DNA of 64,000 nucleotides. Origin: Actinomycetota bacterium. GTDB lineage: Bacteria; Actinomycetota; Acidimicrobiia; Acidimicrobiales; Iamiaceae. The number at the start of each line of letters is the position of its first letter. Within the stretch, counting starts at the first letter, position 1. The translations under genes were made by a program, and so were the position numbers. Of this stretch, positions 37,881-47,824 are shown piece after piece. A model generated the notes under the pieces. It was not told the DNA's origin, ran no database searches, and saw only the letters and a list, made by a program, of their open reading frames with translations. The stretch is from NCBI GenBank assembly GCA_016185275.1, contig JACPNX010000024.1, positions 37,974-101,973 on the forward strand, read 5' to 3'.

Positions 37881-39153
37881 TGCTTCCGTCCCCGATCCGT
37901 CGCAGGACCTCCTGCGCCACGTCGCCGCGAGCCACTGCCGTCTGCTCGCGCTCACCGCCGAGCATCGACCGCAGGGCCACCGTGCCGGCGGCCGCCTCCT
38001 GCTCGCCCACGATGAGCGCGAAGGCGGCACCCGACCTGTCGGCCTGCTTCATCTGCGCCTTCATCGACCGGCCGTCGAAGGCACGGTCGGTCCGCACGCC
38101 GGCCCGGCGCAGCTCGGTCGTGAGGTCCCGGGCATGGTCGCCGCCGGTGACGTCCACGACGAACACGTCGACGCGCCCGGCGGGCGCCGGGAAGACGCCC
38201 TCGGCGTCGCACGTCAGCAGCACGCGCTCGATGCCGGAGCCGAACCCGACGCCCGGCGTCGGCGGGCCGCCGAGCGACTCCACCAACCCGTCGTAACGCC
38301 CGCCCCCCAGCACCGTCGACTGGGCGGCGTCGAGCGCCGAGGCCTGCAGCTCGAACGTCGTGTGCGTGTAGTAGTCGAGACCGCGGACGAGGTTCGGGTC
38401 GAGGACGAAGTCGACGTTCGCCGCCGACAGGCCGGCCTGCACCCGGTCGAAGTGGACGATCGCCGCGTCGGACAGGTGCTCGGTGATGCGGGGGGCGGCG
38501 GCCGTCACCTCGCGGGTGGCCGGCCGCTTCGAGTCGAGCACGCGCATGGGGTTGGCCGCCACCTTGGGCTGGTCCTCGGCATCGAGGTCATCCTCGTGCG
38601 CCTCGAGGAACGCCCGGAGCGCGGCGGTGTAGCGGGCTCGGTCGTCGCGGCTGCCCATCGAGTTGAGCACCAGCACGACCCGTTGCAGGCCGAGCGCGGC
38701 GAGGTAGTCGTGGCCGATGGTGATGACCTCGACGTCGAGATCGGGGTCGGTCGGACCGAACGCTTCGAGCCCGACCTGGTGGTGCTGGCGCAACCGGCCC
38801 GACTGCGGCTGCTCGTAACGGAAGCACGGGGTGGCGTACCACGCCTTCCAGGGCAGTGCGGGCCGGTGCTGGACGTAGGCGCGGGCCACCGAGGCCGTGC
38901 CCTCGGGGCGCAGGGCGATGCGGCGACCACCCTTGTCCTCGAAGTCGTACATCTCCTTGCGCACGACGTCGGTGCCCTCGCCGATGCGCTGGAAGACCCC
39001 GACGTCTTCGAACAGCGGCGACTGCACGAGCCCGTAGCCGGCCGCCTCGACGGTGGCCGCGAACGTGGCCACGAGCGCCTCCCACCGGGCCGACTCGGGC
39101 GCCAGCACGTCCTGCGTGCCCTTCGGCGCACGGAACGACACCGGCTCGGGCAT
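37873..39153 (-). CDS. hisS: histidyl-tRNA synthetase
   Basis: 426 residues. FRAPKGTQDVLAPES begins the protein; class II motif 2 is FRYEQPQSGRLRQHHQVGLE; the histidine motif is VRGLDYYTHTTFE; GGRYDGLVESLGG and GVGFGSGIERVLL complete the core; a C-terminal anticodon-binding domain follows. ATG 39153. The frame is open upstream through palindromic repeat C, giving a false N-terminal extension (M-A-T-P-x-x-A-K-E-P-K-K) that should be ignored. Confidence 0.97.
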   Translation of the reverse strand: MPEPVSFRAPKGTQDVLAPESARWEALVATFAATVEAAGYGLVQSPLFEDVGVFQRIGEGTDVVRKEMYDFEDKGGRRIALRPEGTASVARAYVQHRPALPWKAWYATPCFRYEQPQSGRLRQHHQVGLEAFGPTDPDLDVEVITIGHDYLAALGLQRVVLVLNSMGSRDDRARYTAALRAFLEAHEDDLDAEDQPKVAANPMRVLDSKRPATREVTAAAPRITEHLSDAAIVHFDRVQAGLSAANVDFVLDPNLVRGLDYYTHTTFELQASALDAAQSTVLGGGRYDGLVESLGGPPTPGVGFGSGIERVLLTCDAEGVFPAPAGRVDVFVVDVTGGDHARDLTTELRRAGVRTDRAFDGRSMKAQMKQADRSGAAFALIVGEQEAAAGTVALRSMLGGEREQTAVARGDVAQEVLRRIGDGSSG

Positions 39154-39216
39154 GGCGGTCGAGGCTACCGGCTCGCCCGTCAGGCCCCCGAACCGGTCTT
39201 GTTCCGACCGCCCGCA

Positions 39217-39265
39217 CTTCTTTGGTTCTTTGGCGAGGCTAGGCGTCGCCAAAGAACCAAAGAAG
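39217..39265. repeat. palindromic repeat, copy C
   Basis: Perfect 20-nt inverted arms (39217-39236 and 39246-39265) with a 9-nt loop. The core TCTTTGGTTCTTTGGC is identical to copies A and B, 28 kb away. It lies in the 132-nt spacer between the 3' end of rel and the start of hisS. As with the other copies, the flanking genes are on the minus strand and the element follows a gene end, a position suited to a terminator or REP-like element. Confidence 0.95.
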
Positions 39266-39285
39266 CATGAGGGGCGGGGTAGTCC

Positions 39286-41514
39286 TCAACCGCCCTTGCC
39301 CGGCACCACCCGGTAGGCGTCGTAGACGCTGTCGATGGCCTTGATCGATCGCAGCACCGCGCCGAGGTGCGACGGATCGGCCAGCTCGAAGTCGAAGCGC
39401 ATCTTCGTCACCCGGTCGTGACCGGCCCGGGAGTCGCACGCCAGGATGTTCACGTGGTGGTCCGCCAGTGCGGACGACACGTCGCCCAGGAGCCGTGGCC
39501 GGTCGAGCGCCTTGACCTCGATGGAGGCCACGAACTGGCCGGCGCCGTCCTCGTCCCACTCGACGTCGATCAGGCGCTGCGCCTGGCCCGACGAGAGGGC
39601 CACGGCGTTGGCGCAGTCGGCCCGGTGGACGGACACGCCGCGGCCACGGGTGACGAAGCCGATGATCTCGTCGGGGGGCACAGGGGTGCAGCAACGGGAC
39701 AGCCGCACCATCAGGTCGTCGAGTCCCTCGACGTGGACACCCGCGCTCGTGCCGTCGCCGACGCGGGAGCGCCGCCGCGGCGTGTGGGCCGTCGTCGGGA
39801 GCTGCTCTTCCTGCTTCGGGTCGCCGCTGTGGAGCACCTTGCCGATGCGGCTGGCGACCGACTCGGCCGAGACGTGGTGCTCGCCGATGGCGGTGTGCAG
39901 CGCGTCCACGTCGACGTAGTTCAGGGTCGACGCCACCTCGGCGAGGACGCTCGCGGGCAGCTTCTGCGTGGGCAGCCCGTCACGGCGCAGCGCCCGTTGC
40001 AGCTCCTCGCGCCCCGTCTCGCGGGCGTCTTCGCGGCGCTCGCGCGAGAACCACTGGCGGATCTTGTTGGCCGCCCTCGGCGTCTTGACGATCTTCAACC
40101 AGTCCTGCTTGGGGCCGACGCCCTCGGTCCGTGAGGTGAAGACCTCGCACGTGTCGCCGGACTCGAGCACGTGGTCGAGCGCCACCAGGCGGCCGTTCAC
40201 CTTGGCCCCCACGCAGGCGTGGCCGACCTCGGTGTGGATGGCGTACGCGAAGTCGATCGGCGTCGCGCCCTTCACGAGCGTCACCACGCGGCCCTTCGGG
40301 GTGAACACGTAGACCTCGTCCTGCTCGAGGTCGACCTTGAGCACCTTGTAGAACTGCTCGGGGTCGGAGATCTCCTCCTGCCAGTCGATGATCCGGTTCA
40401 GCCACACCAGATCGTCGGAGGTGGAGTGCCCGCCGTCCTTGTAGGACCAGTGCGCGGCCACGCCGTACTCGGCTCGCTGGTGCATCTCCTTCGTGCGGAT
40501 CTGCACCTCCAGCGGCTTGCCCTGCGGCCCCACCACGGTGGTGTGCAACGACTGGTAGAGGTTGAACTTCGGGCTCGAGATGTAGTCCTTGAAGCGGCCC
40601 TGCACCGGGCGCCAGGTGGCGTGGATGGAGCCGAGCGCGGCGTAGCAGTCCTTGACCGACTCCACGAGCACCCGGATGCCGATGAGGTCGAAGATGTCGT
40701 CGAAGGCCTTGCCGCGCAGGACCATCTTCTCGTAGATGCTCCACAGGTGCTTCGGGCGGCCGCGCACCTCGGCGTCGATGCGCAGCTCCTTGAGGCGGTT
40801 GCGCACCTCCTCGAGCACCTGGGTGAGGTACAGGTCGCGCTCGGGGGCCCGCACCGAGACCATATGGTCGATCTCGGCGAACCGCTTCGGGTGCAGCGTG
40901 GCGAAGCAGAGGTCCTCGAGCTGCTGGCGGATGTCCTGCATGCCGAGCCGGTGGGCCAGAGGCGCGTAGATGTCGAGCGTCTCGCGGGCCGTGCGCTCCT
41001 GCTTCCACTGGGGCAGCCCGGCGATGGTCCGCATGTTGTGGAGGCGGTCGGCGAGCTTGATGATCACGACCCGCAGGTCGCGGGCCATCGCCACCAGCAT
41101 CTTGCGCATGGTGGCGGCCTGCTGGGCCTCCTTCGAGTCGAAGTCGAGCCGCTCCAGCTTGGTCACCCCGTCGACGAGCGCGGCCACCTCCGGGCCGAAC
41201 TCGGCGACGACGTCCTTCAGGTTCACGCCCGTGTCCTCGACCGCGTCGTGGAGGAGGGCGGCCGCGATGGTGACGTCGTCGAGGCCGAGCTCGGTGACGA
41301 TGCTGGCCACGGCCAGCGGATGCGAGATGTAGGCCTCGCCCGACTTGCGCCATTGGCCCTCGTGCGCCTGGGCGGCGATGTCGTAGGCGGACACGATGAG
41401 CTGCGTCGGGTCCTTGGGATGGCGCTCGCGGAAGGTCGACAGCAGCGGTGCGAGCTCGACGGCCGGCGCCGCGATGTGCCGCCGCCACGGAAGCACGCGG
41501 TCGACGGTCGCCAT
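39286..41514 (-). CDS. rel: bifunctional (p)ppGpp synthetase/hydrolase
   Basis: Stringent-response enzyme, 742 residues. The N-terminal HD hydrolase is intact (SHPLAVASIV, LLHDAVEDTG, IIKLADRLHNMRT). The synthetase domain has GRPKHLWSIYEKMVLRGKAFDDIFD and FKDYISSPKFNLYQSLHTTV (key residues R-G-K, Y-Q-S-L-H). A TGS domain (VYVFTPKGRVVTL), a helical/zinc-finger-like region (LSRCCTPVPPDEIIGFVTRG) and a C-terminal ACT domain follow. Intact HD residues indicate hydrolase as well as synthetase. ATG 41514. It lies 94 nt after apt. Confidence 0.96.
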   Translation of the reverse strand: MATVDRVLPWRRHIAAPAVELAPLLSTFRERHPKDPTQLIVSAYDIAAQAHEGQWRKSGEAYISHPLAVASIVTELGLDDVTIAAALLHDAVEDTGVNLKDVVAEFGPEVAALVDGVTKLERLDFDSKEAQQAATMRKMLVAMARDLRVVIIKLADRLHNMRTIAGLPQWKQERTARETLDIYAPLAHRLGMQDIRQQLEDLCFATLHPKRFAEIDHMVSVRAPERDLYLTQVLEEVRNRLKELRIDAEVRGRPKHLWSIYEKMVLRGKAFDDIFDLIGIRVLVESVKDCYAALGSIHATWRPVQGRFKDYISSPKFNLYQSLHTTVVGPQGKPLEVQIRTKEMHQRAEYGVAAHWSYKDGGHSTSDDLVWLNRIIDWQEEISDPEQFYKVLKVDLEQDEVYVFTPKGRVVTLVKGATPIDFAYAIHTEVGHACVGAKVNGRLVALDHVLESGDTCEVFTSRTEGVGPKQDWLKIVKTPRAANKIRQWFSRERREDARETGREELQRALRRDGLPTQKLPASVLAEVASTLNYVDVDALHTAIGEHHVSAESVASRIGKVLHSGDPKQEEQLPTTAHTPRRRSRVGDGTSAGVHVEGLDDLMVRLSRCCTPVPPDEIIGFVTRGRGVSVHRADCANAVALSSGQAQRLIDVEWDEDGAGQFVASIEVKALDRPRLLGDVSSALADHHVNILACDSRAGHDRVTKMRFDFELADPSHLGAVLRSIKAIDSVYDAYRVVPGKGG

Positions 41515-41608
41515 AGGTGGATTCTGCCAGGGCAACGACCCTGTTCCGCGCTGGCCCGCCGGCACACGCGGACCAACCCGGCGGCGGACCGGCCCGGCTC
41601 AGGTCGGG

Positions 41609-42136
41609 TCAGTACTGGAGGAGGGACACCACCTCGTAGCCGGGCAGCTTGGCCCGGCCCCCGAGGAAGGTGAGCTCGATCAGGAACGCGAGGCCGGCCA
41701 CCTCCCCGCCCAGCTTCTCGACGAGCCGGGCGGTGGCGGCGGCCGTGCCTCCAGTGGCCATCACGTCGTCGACCACGAGCACCCGCTCCCCCGGCGAGAC
41801 CGCGTCGCGGTGGATCTCGAGCAGGTCCGTGCCGTACTCCAGCTCGTACTCCTGGCGCTCGATCTCCCACGGCAGCTTGCCCGCCTTGCGGACCGGCACG
41901 AATCCGGCGCCGAACCGGTACGCGACCGGGGCGGCGAGGATGAACCCGCGGGCCTCGATGCCGAGCACCCGGTCGATGCGCTGGCCGTCGAAGCGCTCGG
42001 CCACACCGTCCACGGCGGCACGGAACGTCACCGGATCCGCGAGCAGCGGCGTGATGTCCTTGAAGACCACGCCGGGCTTGGGGAAGTCGGGGATGTCCCG
42101 GATGCGCTCGGCGAGCGGAGCCGGGTCGAAGGTCAC
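41609..42136 (-). CDS. apt: adenine phosphoribosyltransferase
   Basis: Adenine salvage to AMP. 175 residues. Family blocks: [51 protein letters not shown], and the PRPP site [23 protein letters not shown] 42136 overlaps the secF stop (GTGA). The secD-secF-apt-rel order is the well-known actinobacterial arrangement. Confidence 0.97.
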   Translation of the reverse strand: MTFDPAPLAERIRDIPDFPKPGVVFKDITPLLADPVTFRAAVDGVAERFDGQRIDRVLGIEARGFILAAPVAYRFGAGFVPVRKAGKLPWEIERQEYELEYGTDLLEIHRDAVSPGERVLVVDDVMATGGTAAATARLVEKLGGEVAGLAFLIELTFLGGRAKLPGYEVVSLLQY

Positions 42137-43434
42137 CGCCGCTTGCCCTTCTTCCTCGGTCGAGGTGGGATGGCCGACGGTGTGCGGGCCCCGGCCGCCG
42201 CCTTCTTGGCGCCGGTCGCACGCGTCGCTCCACCCGCGCCGCCCGCGCCGCGGGCACCGGAGCGCCCGGAAGCGGCGGCCGCGCCGAGCGCAGCGGGCTC
42301 GGCCACCACCGCCGTGTCGCCCGAACCGTCGGCGGCGACGAGATCGTCCTCGAGCTGGCTGCGGCTCTTGCGGGAGGTGCGCTCGCCGCGCTCCTCGAGC
42401 CGCCGGCGCAGCGCCTTGTACCGGCTCTCGCGCTCCTTCAGGAGCGCGAGCACGGGCGAGGCGACGAAGATCGAGGAGTAGGCCCCCGACAGCTGGCCGA
42501 CGAAGAGGGCGAGACCGAACTCCTCGAGCGTCGACGCGCCGAGCACGAGCGCGCCGATGACGAGCACCGCGGCGATCGGCAGCAGGGCCGTGATCTGCGT
42601 GTTCAGCGACCGCATCAGGACCTCGTTGAGCGAGAGGTCGACCATGTCGCTGTAGGTCATCTTGCCGCTGCCCGACAGCAGCCTGGTGTTCTCGTCGACG
42701 CGGTCGAACACGACGATGCCGTCGTAGATGGAGAAGCCGAGGATCGTGAGGATGGCGATGACCGTGGCCGGCGTGACCGGCAATTGCAGGATCGCGTAGA
42801 CGCCGATCACGACGAGCAGGTCGTGGAAGAGGGCGGCCAGCGTGGCCACGGCCATCTTGAACTCGAAGCGCAACGTTATGTAGAGGCTGATGACGATCAG
42901 GAAGACGACGAGGGCCCGGACGGCCTTGCCCGAGATCTGCTTCCCCCACGACGGGCCCACCTGGTTGACCACGACGTCGCGCTCGTTGGCGCCGGTGAGC
43001 TTCGTGAGGGCGGAGACGACGTCGCGACCCTTGGCCTCCTTCTGCGCGTCGGTGCCCTTCAGCGGTGCGGTCTGAACGCGCAGGTCGCCACCTACGGTCT
43101 GGATCTTGAGGTCGGTGAACCCGAGGCCCTCCATGGTGCCGCGGGCCTGCGGCACGGTGCGACCGTTGGCCGGCAGCTGCCACACGTTGCCGCCGGTGAA
43201 GTCGATGCCGAGGTTGAGTCCTCGGGCGAACAGGGCGACGAGCCCGATGAGGATCACGGCACCGGACACCGCGAACCAGGTCTTCCAGCGCTCGATGAAG
43301 GGAATCTCGGTCTCGCCGTGGTAGAGCCGGGACCAGACGCTGCTGCTGCCCGACGTGGTCGTCCGGGCCGCCTCGCGGCCGGTGCGCCGCCCCGCGCCGT
43401 CGGGGCCGGTCCTGCGGGCGTCGGTGCGGGCCAT
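42133..43434 (-). CDS. secF: protein translocase subunit SecF
   Basis: With SecD, uses the proton-motive force to complete Sec export. 433 residues and six helices. The first helix is followed by [16 protein letters not shown] (the SecD/F D-F-T-G-G signature). Later segments include [50 protein letters not shown] and [11 protein letters not shown] (key residues D-x-x-V-V-F-D-R). The last 90 residues are a basic, Ala/Gly-rich cytoplasmic tail. ATG 43434 overlaps the secD stop by one base (TGATG). Confidence 0.96.
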   Translation of the reverse strand: MARTDARRTGPDGAGRRTGREAARTTTSGSSSVWSRLYHGETEIPFIERWKTWFAVSGAVILIGLVALFARGLNLGIDFTGGNVWQLPANGRTVPQARGTMEGLGFTDLKIQTVGGDLRVQTAPLKGTDAQKEAKGRDVVSALTKLTGANERDVVVNQVGPSWGKQISGKAVRALVVFLIVISLYITLRFEFKMAVATLAALFHDLLVVIGVYAILQLPVTPATVIAILTILGFSIYDGIVVFDRVDENTRLLSGSGKMTYSDMVDLSLNEVLMRSLNTQITALLPIAAVLVIGALVLGASTLEEFGLALFVGQLSGAYSSIFVASPVLALLKERESRYKALRRRLEERGERTSRKSRSQLEDDLVAADGSGDTAVVAEPAALGAAAASGRSGARGAGGAGGATRATGAKKAAAGARTPSAIPPRPRKKGKRR

Positions 43435-45203
43435 CAGGCCGTCCCCGCCGCGGGAGCGGCCCGCCGCTGGCCGAGGCCGCGTGCGATGCCCGCGAAGGGC
43501 AGTTCGGTGAAGAACCGGTTGCGGGCCAGGATGGCCACCAGGGGCCGGGTGAAGAACCAGGCGGTCACGACGTCGAGGATCACCGACAGGCCGAGGAAGA
43601 ACGCGAACCCGCGCACCGGGCCGACCGTCAGGTACCACAGCAGGAACGCTCCGATGAACGACGACACGTCGGCGGTGACGATCGTGCGGAACGCCCGCTG
43701 GAAGCCCCGCTCGGTGGAGCTGCGGACCGAGCGGCCACCGCGGACCTCGTCCTTCAACCGTTCGAAGTACACGACGTAGGAGTCGACGGTCGTGCCCACC
43801 GAGACGATGATGCCGGTCACGCCGGACAACGACAGGGCCAGACCGTTGTTCACCGACAGGTAGCTGACCACCGCGTACATGAGACCGCCCCAGACCGTCA
43901 GCCCCAGGATCACGACCAGTCCGAGGCCCCGGTAGTACAGGAACATGTAGACGGCGACCGCGGCGATGCCGATGAGGCCGGCCACCAGGCCCGCGTTCAG
44001 CGAGTCCTTGCCCAGGGTCGCCGACACCTGCTGCTCGGCGCTGCGGGTGAACTCCACCGGCAGGGCGCCGTAGCGCAGCACGAGCGCCAGGTCCTGCGCC
44101 TCCCGCTTGCCGAAGTTGCCCGAGATGACGAACGACTTGTCGGCCAGGTTCTGGCCGTTCACGGCCGGGTCGGAGATGACCCGCTTGTCGAGCACGATCG
44201 CGATGGCGCCGCGCTGGCCGACGGACGGGCAGGTCGGGTCACCGGCGTAGCAGGCGTTGAACAACCGGTTCGCGACGGTGCGGAACTTGCCGCGGACGTT
44301 GACCGAGATCTCCCAGCCCGTGCCGTCGGTCTTGAGCTGCGCCTGGGCGCTGCGCAAGGCGTTGCCGGTGAGACCGACCGCGCCGAGCTGGATGCACCGG
44401 TCGCCCTCCTTCGACGGGTACACGACCGGCGCACCGGCGGTGCCCGGCGCCGTCGTGGTGGTCGACGCGGGCGACGTCGTCGTGCTGCCCGCGGGCGACG
44501 TCGTCGTGCTGCTCGCCGGCGCGGTGGTCGACGTCGTGCTGCTCGCCGGTGCCGTGGTCGACGTCGTGGCCGGTGCCGTCGACGCCGTGGTCGCCGGTGC
44601 CGTCGTGGTGGTGGAGGCCTGGGTCGGGAGGCGACCGATGGCGCTCTCGCCCTCGCCGGCCCCGGGCACCGGTGCGCCGGACTGGCTCGTCGGTGTGGTG
44701 GGCGCGGTCGTGCTCGCGGGTGCGGTGGTGCTGGCCGGCGCGGTCGTGCTGGCCGGAGCGGTCGTGCCGGGCGTGGACGACCCGGTCGTCGACGAGGAGC
44801 CGCCGGTCAGCGCGTTGCGGCACGGATCGGTGCCGGGCTTCGCGCTCTTGTCGATGGGAAGCCCCTCGCGCAGCACCGGGCGGAACTCGAGCTTGGCCGT
44901 CTCGCCCACGATCTGCTGCGCCTTCTTGCGGTCCTTGACCCCGGGGAGCTGCACGATCACGGTCCGGCCCTGGCGGGTCACGTCCGGCTCGGCCACACCG
45001 AGCCCGTCGATGCGCTGGCGGATGATGTCCTTGGCCTTCTCGACGTTGTCCTGCGGCGGGTTGCCCTTGGCCGTGAGGACCACCGAGAACCCACCCTGGA
45101 GGTCGAGCCCGAGCTGCGGCTTGTTGCCGGCGGCGATGGTCGCCCCGACCGCCGCGACGGCGACCACGACGATGCCGATCAGCGACCAGGCCAGGCGCCT
45201 CAC
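43434..45203 (-). CDS. secD: protein translocase subunit SecD with Thr/Ala/Pro insert
   Basis: 589 residues. The helix at 5-25 is followed by [17 protein letters not shown]; the P1 head includes [20 protein letters not shown]; the C-terminal half carries [21 protein letters not shown] sequence, [26 protein letters not shown] and [20 protein letters not shown] (key parts). Residues 134-257 are an insertion of Thr/Ala/Pro/Ser repeats in the extracytoplasmic P1 region, flanked by two Cys (near 128 and 270). GTG start 45203 overlaps the yajC stop. Confidence 0.95.
   Translation of the reverse strand: MRRLAWSLIGIVVVAVAAVGATIAAGNKPQLGLDLQGGFSVVLTAKGNPPQDNVEKAKDIIRQRIDGLGVAEPDVTRQGRTVIVQLPGVKDRKKAQQIVGETAKLEFRPVLREGLPIDKSAKPGTDPCRNALTGGSSSTTGSSTPGTTAPASTTAPASTTAPASTTAPTTPTSQSGAPVPGAGEGESAIGRLPTQASTTTTAPATTASTAPATTSTTAPASSTTSTTAPASSTTTSPAGSTTTSPASTTTTAPGTAGAPVVYPSKEGDRCIQLGAVGLTGNALRSAQAQLKTDGTGWEISVNVRGKFRTVANRLFNACYAGDPTCPSVGQRGAIAIVLDKRVISDPAVNGQNLADKSFVISGNFGKREAQDLALVLRYGALPVEFTRSAEQQVSATLGKDSLNAGLVAGLIGIAAVAVYMFLYYRGLGLVVILGLTVWGGLMYAVVSYLSVNNGLALSLSGVTGIIVSVGTTVDSYVVYFERLKDEVRGGRSVRSSTERGFQRAFRTIVTADVSSFIGAFLLWYLTVGPVRGFAFFLGLSVILDVVTAWFFTRPLVAILARNRFFTELPFAGIARGLGQRRAAPAAGTA
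44433..44804. repeat. Thr/Ala/Pro-coding repeat block inside secD
   Basis: Encodes SecD residues 134-257. Short imperfect DNA repeats, e.g. plus-strand units of GCCGGCGCGGTCGTGCT and GACGTCGTCGTGCTGC types, give A-S-T-T-A-P and S-S-T-T-S-T-T-A-P peptide repeats. A central non-repetitive stretch, [16 protein letters not shown], divides the block. The composition resembles O-mannosylated mucin-like linkers of actinobacterial cell-surface proteins. Confidence 0.9.
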
Positions 45204-45511
45204 AACCGCGGTCCGTCGACCGAAGCGGTCGGGTCAGCCGGGTCGGCGGGGTCAGCGGGCGACGCCTCGGGTACTCGGCGGGCGATGGCGACCCGGGCGA
45301 CCCGGACCTGCACGCCCGGAGCCACCTCGATCGTGGCCACCTCCTCGTCCAGCGCCGTGACCCGCCCGTAGATGCCGGAGTTGGAGATCACGTCGTCACC
45401 CACGGCGAGCGTGGTGAGGAACGACTGGTGCGCCCGGACCCGCTGCTGCTGCGGCCGGATCACCAGCAGGTACATGAGCACCAGCAACACGGGAAGGATG
45501 AGCAGATTCAT
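45200..45511 (-). CDS. yajC: preprotein translocase subunit YajC
   Basis: 103 residues. One N-terminal membrane helix (I-L-P-V-L-L-V-L-M-Y-L-L-V-I-R-P-Q-Q-Q-R), the R-P-Q-Q family mark, then L-A-V-G-D-D-V-I-S-N-S-G-I-Y-G-R-V, where YajC proteins usually have V-x-T-x-G-G-I-x-G. The C terminus is Ala/Asp/Pro-rich. ATG 45511; its stop overlaps the secD GTG. It opens the yajC-secD-secF-apt unit. Confidence 0.93.
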   Translation of the reverse strand: MNLLILPVLLVLMYLLVIRPQQQRVRAHQSFLTTLAVGDDVISNSGIYGRVTALDEEVATIEVAPGVQVRVARVAIARRVPEASPADPADPADPTASVDGPRL

Positions 45512-45614
45512 GGAGCACCCGTCGGGAGGCGGAGCGGAGAGCGCGACGACTCTAGTGGAGCGGCCCCGCCGGCTCGCGACAGCCCCTCGCCGGGAGAGCG
45601 GCCCCCACCGGGTG

Positions 45615-46742
45615 TCAGCCCCAGACGGCCAGCACGTCGGCGCGGAGGTTGGCGAGGTTGCCGTGCCGGACCGCCTGCCGGGTCCGCTCGACCAGGCGCA
45701 GGAGCCACGACAGGTTGTGCACGGTCAGCAGGCGGGCTGCCGTCGGCTCGCCCACCGACAGCAGGTGGCGCAGGTAGCCCTTCGACCAGCGCGCGCAGGT
45801 CGGGCACGGGCACGTGTCGTCCACCGGACCGGCGTCGCGCGCCCAGCGGGCGTTGCGGAGATTGACCCGCCCGGTGTCGGTGAGCATCGTGCCGTGGCGC
45901 GCCAGGCGGGTCGGCAGCACGCAGTCGAACAGGTCGATGCCGAGGGCCACCGCCTCCACGATGCCCACCGGGTCGCCCACGCCCATCAGGTACCGCGGCT
46001 GGTCGACCGGCAGGTGCTCGAGCGCAGCACCCAGCGCGGGCAGCATGTCGCCGCGGCTCTCCCCGACCGACAGGCCGCCGACGGCGTAGCCGTCGAAGCC
46101 CAGTGCGGCGGTCCGGCGGGCGTGGTCGGCCCGCAGGCCGGCGTCGACGCCACCCTGCACGATCCCGAACTGCGCCTGGTCGAGACCCCGATCGAGGCGC
46201 GCTTCGGAGCCCGCGACGAACGCGGCACGGGCCCGGTCCGCCCACCGCGACGTGCGCTCCACCGCGTCGCGCACCACCGCGTCGGGCGCGGGCAGGCCCG
46301 GGCACACGTCGAGGACCATCTGGATGTCGGCGCCGATGTCGGCCTGCACCTCCACCGCCCGCTCGGGCGTCAACCGGTGCCGGGAACCGTCGTAGGTGGA
46401 GCGGAACGTCGCGCCGCCGTCGTCGACGTCGGGTTGCAGCGAGAACACCTGGAAGCCGCCCGAGTCGGTGAGCAGGTGACCGTCCCAGCCTCCGATGAAG
46501 CGGTGCAGGCCGCCGAGGCTGCGCACGACGTCCGCGCCCGGGCGCAGCATCAGGTGGTACGTGTTGGCCAGCACGACCGGGGCGCCCAGCGCCTCGAGGT
46601 CGGCGGTGTCGAGCGCCTTCACCGCGCCGCGCGTCCCGACCGGCATGAAGCACGGCACGGGGAACGAGCCGCGCGGCGTCACCACGCGTCCCGCCCGGGC
46701 CGCGCCGTCGGTGGCCTCGACCTCGACCGTCAGCCGGCTCAT
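45615..46742 (-). CDS. tgt: queuine/preQ1 tRNA-ribosyltransferase
   Basis: Exchanges G34 for the queuosine precursor in GUN-anticodon tRNAs. 375 residues. PVPCFMPVGTRGAVKALD is near the start, then LANTYHLMLRPG, LLTDSGGFQVFSL (catalytic Asp), FGIVQGGVDAGLR, VGGLSVGES, YLMGVGDPVGIVEAV, GIDLFDCVLPTRLARHG (second Asp), and the zinc site C-P-C-P-T-C plus a later His (TVHNL). ATG 46742 overlaps the queA stop (ATGA). Confidence 0.96.
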   Translation of the reverse strand: MSRLTVEVEATDGAARAGRVVTPRGSFPVPCFMPVGTRGAVKALDTADLEALGAPVVLANTYHLMLRPGADVVRSLGGLHRFIGGWDGHLLTDSGGFQVFSLQPDVDDGGATFRSTYDGSRHRLTPERAVEVQADIGADIQMVLDVCPGLPAPDAVVRDAVERTSRWADRARAAFVAGSEARLDRGLDQAQFGIVQGGVDAGLRADHARRTAALGFDGYAVGGLSVGESRGDMLPALGAALEHLPVDQPRYLMGVGDPVGIVEAVALGIDLFDCVLPTRLARHGTMLTDTGRVNLRNARWARDAGPVDDTCPCPTCARWSKGYLRHLLSVGEPTAARLLTVHNLSWLLRLVERTRQAVRHGNLANLRADVLAVWG

Positions 46743-47785
46743 CCGCTGCGCCCCCGGGAGCGGTCGAGCAGCATGGCGTCGCCGAAGGACAGGAACCGGT
46801 AGCCGTCGGCCAGCGCGGTCTCGTAGAGCCGCCGCCATCGAGCCCCGACGAAGGCATCGACGAGCGCGAGCAGCGACGAGCGGGGCACGTGGAAGTTGGT
46901 GAGCAACCGGTCCACGACCGCGAACGGCGCATCGCCGTGGAGGTAGAGCGCGGTGCGGCCCTCGAGCTCGCCCGTGGCCGCGACCGACTCCAGGGTGCGC
47001 ACGACCGTGGTGCCGACGGCGACGACCCGCGGCGCCGCCTGGATCCGCGCCCAGGTGCCCGCATCCACGCGGTAGCGCTCGGCGTGCATGACATGGTCTT
47101 CGACGCGGTCGGCGGCGATGGGCCGGAAGGTGCCGAGCCCGACCACCAGCTCGACGCGTGCCAGGTCCGCACCGCGCTCGGCACAACGCGCCAGCACGCC
47201 CTCGGTGAGGTGCAGGCCCGCGGTCGGCGCCGCCACCGAACCCGGCCGATCGGCGAAGACGGTCTGGTACCGCTCCGGCTCGCGCAGCGCTGTGTGGATG
47301 TAGGGAGGCAACGGCACCTCGCCGTGCGCGGCCAACGCGGCGAGCTCGCCGTCGGGGCCGGCCGGCAGGCGCGCGTCCCCGACGAGCAGGCGCACGCGCC
47401 GGCGCCCGTCGCCCAGATCGTCGCCCACGTCGTCGCCCACCTCGACGGCGAGATCGCCGTGCGTGAGCACCGCACCCGAGCGCACCCGCCGGCCCGGCCG
47501 CACCAGCGCCTGCCACCAACCGTCCGCGCCCCGCTCGAGCAGGAGCACCTCCACCGCGGCACCGGTCGCCTTGTGCAGGCGCAGCCGGGCGGGGATGACG
47601 CGGGAGTCGTTGACGACGAGGAGATCGCCAGGGCACAGGAGCTCGGGCAGGTCCCGGACGAAGCGGTGCTCGGGCGCCTCGGCGGGACCGCAGTCGACGA
47701 GGAGCCGGGCCGCGTCGCGAGGCTCGACGGGTGCCTGGGCGATGGCTCCCTCCGGCAGGTCGTAGTCGAGGTCGTCGGTGCGCAT
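46739..47785 (-). CDS. queA: S-adenosylmethionine:tRNA ribosyltransferase-isomerase
   Basis: Adds the SAM-derived epoxycyclopentanediol to preQ1 in tRNA. 348 residues. DLDYDLPEGAIAQAPVEPRDAARLLV, LLVVNDSRVIPARL, FADRPGSVAAPTAGLHLTEG, LVVGLGTFRPI, VGTTVVRTLES and LLTNFHVPRSSLLALVDAF (conserved parts) are all present. ATG 47785. With tgt it forms the late queuosine pathway; no queC/D/E/F or transporter gene is in the window. Confidence 0.96.
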   Translation of the reverse strand: MRTDDLDYDLPEGAIAQAPVEPRDAARLLVDCGPAEAPEHRFVRDLPELLCPGDLLVVNDSRVIPARLRLHKATGAAVEVLLLERGADGWWQALVRPGRRVRSGAVLTHGDLAVEVGDDVGDDLGDGRRRVRLLVGDARLPAGPDGELAALAAHGEVPLPPYIHTALREPERYQTVFADRPGSVAAPTAGLHLTEGVLARCAERGADLARVELVVGLGTFRPIAADRVEDHVMHAERYRVDAGTWARIQAAPRVVAVGTTVVRTLESVAATGELEGRTALYLHGDAPFAVVDRLLTNFHVPRSSLLALVDAFVGARWRRLYETALADGYRFLSFGDAMLLDRSRGRSG

Positions 47786-47824
47786 CGGGCGGCGGGGATG
47801 TGGGGGGCGGCGGGTCGGCCTGGG

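Noticed and set aside
39154..39252. Upstream start of hisS within palindromic repeat C
   Set aside because: The extension is just the repeat translated; ATG 39153 gives the normal HisRS N terminus.
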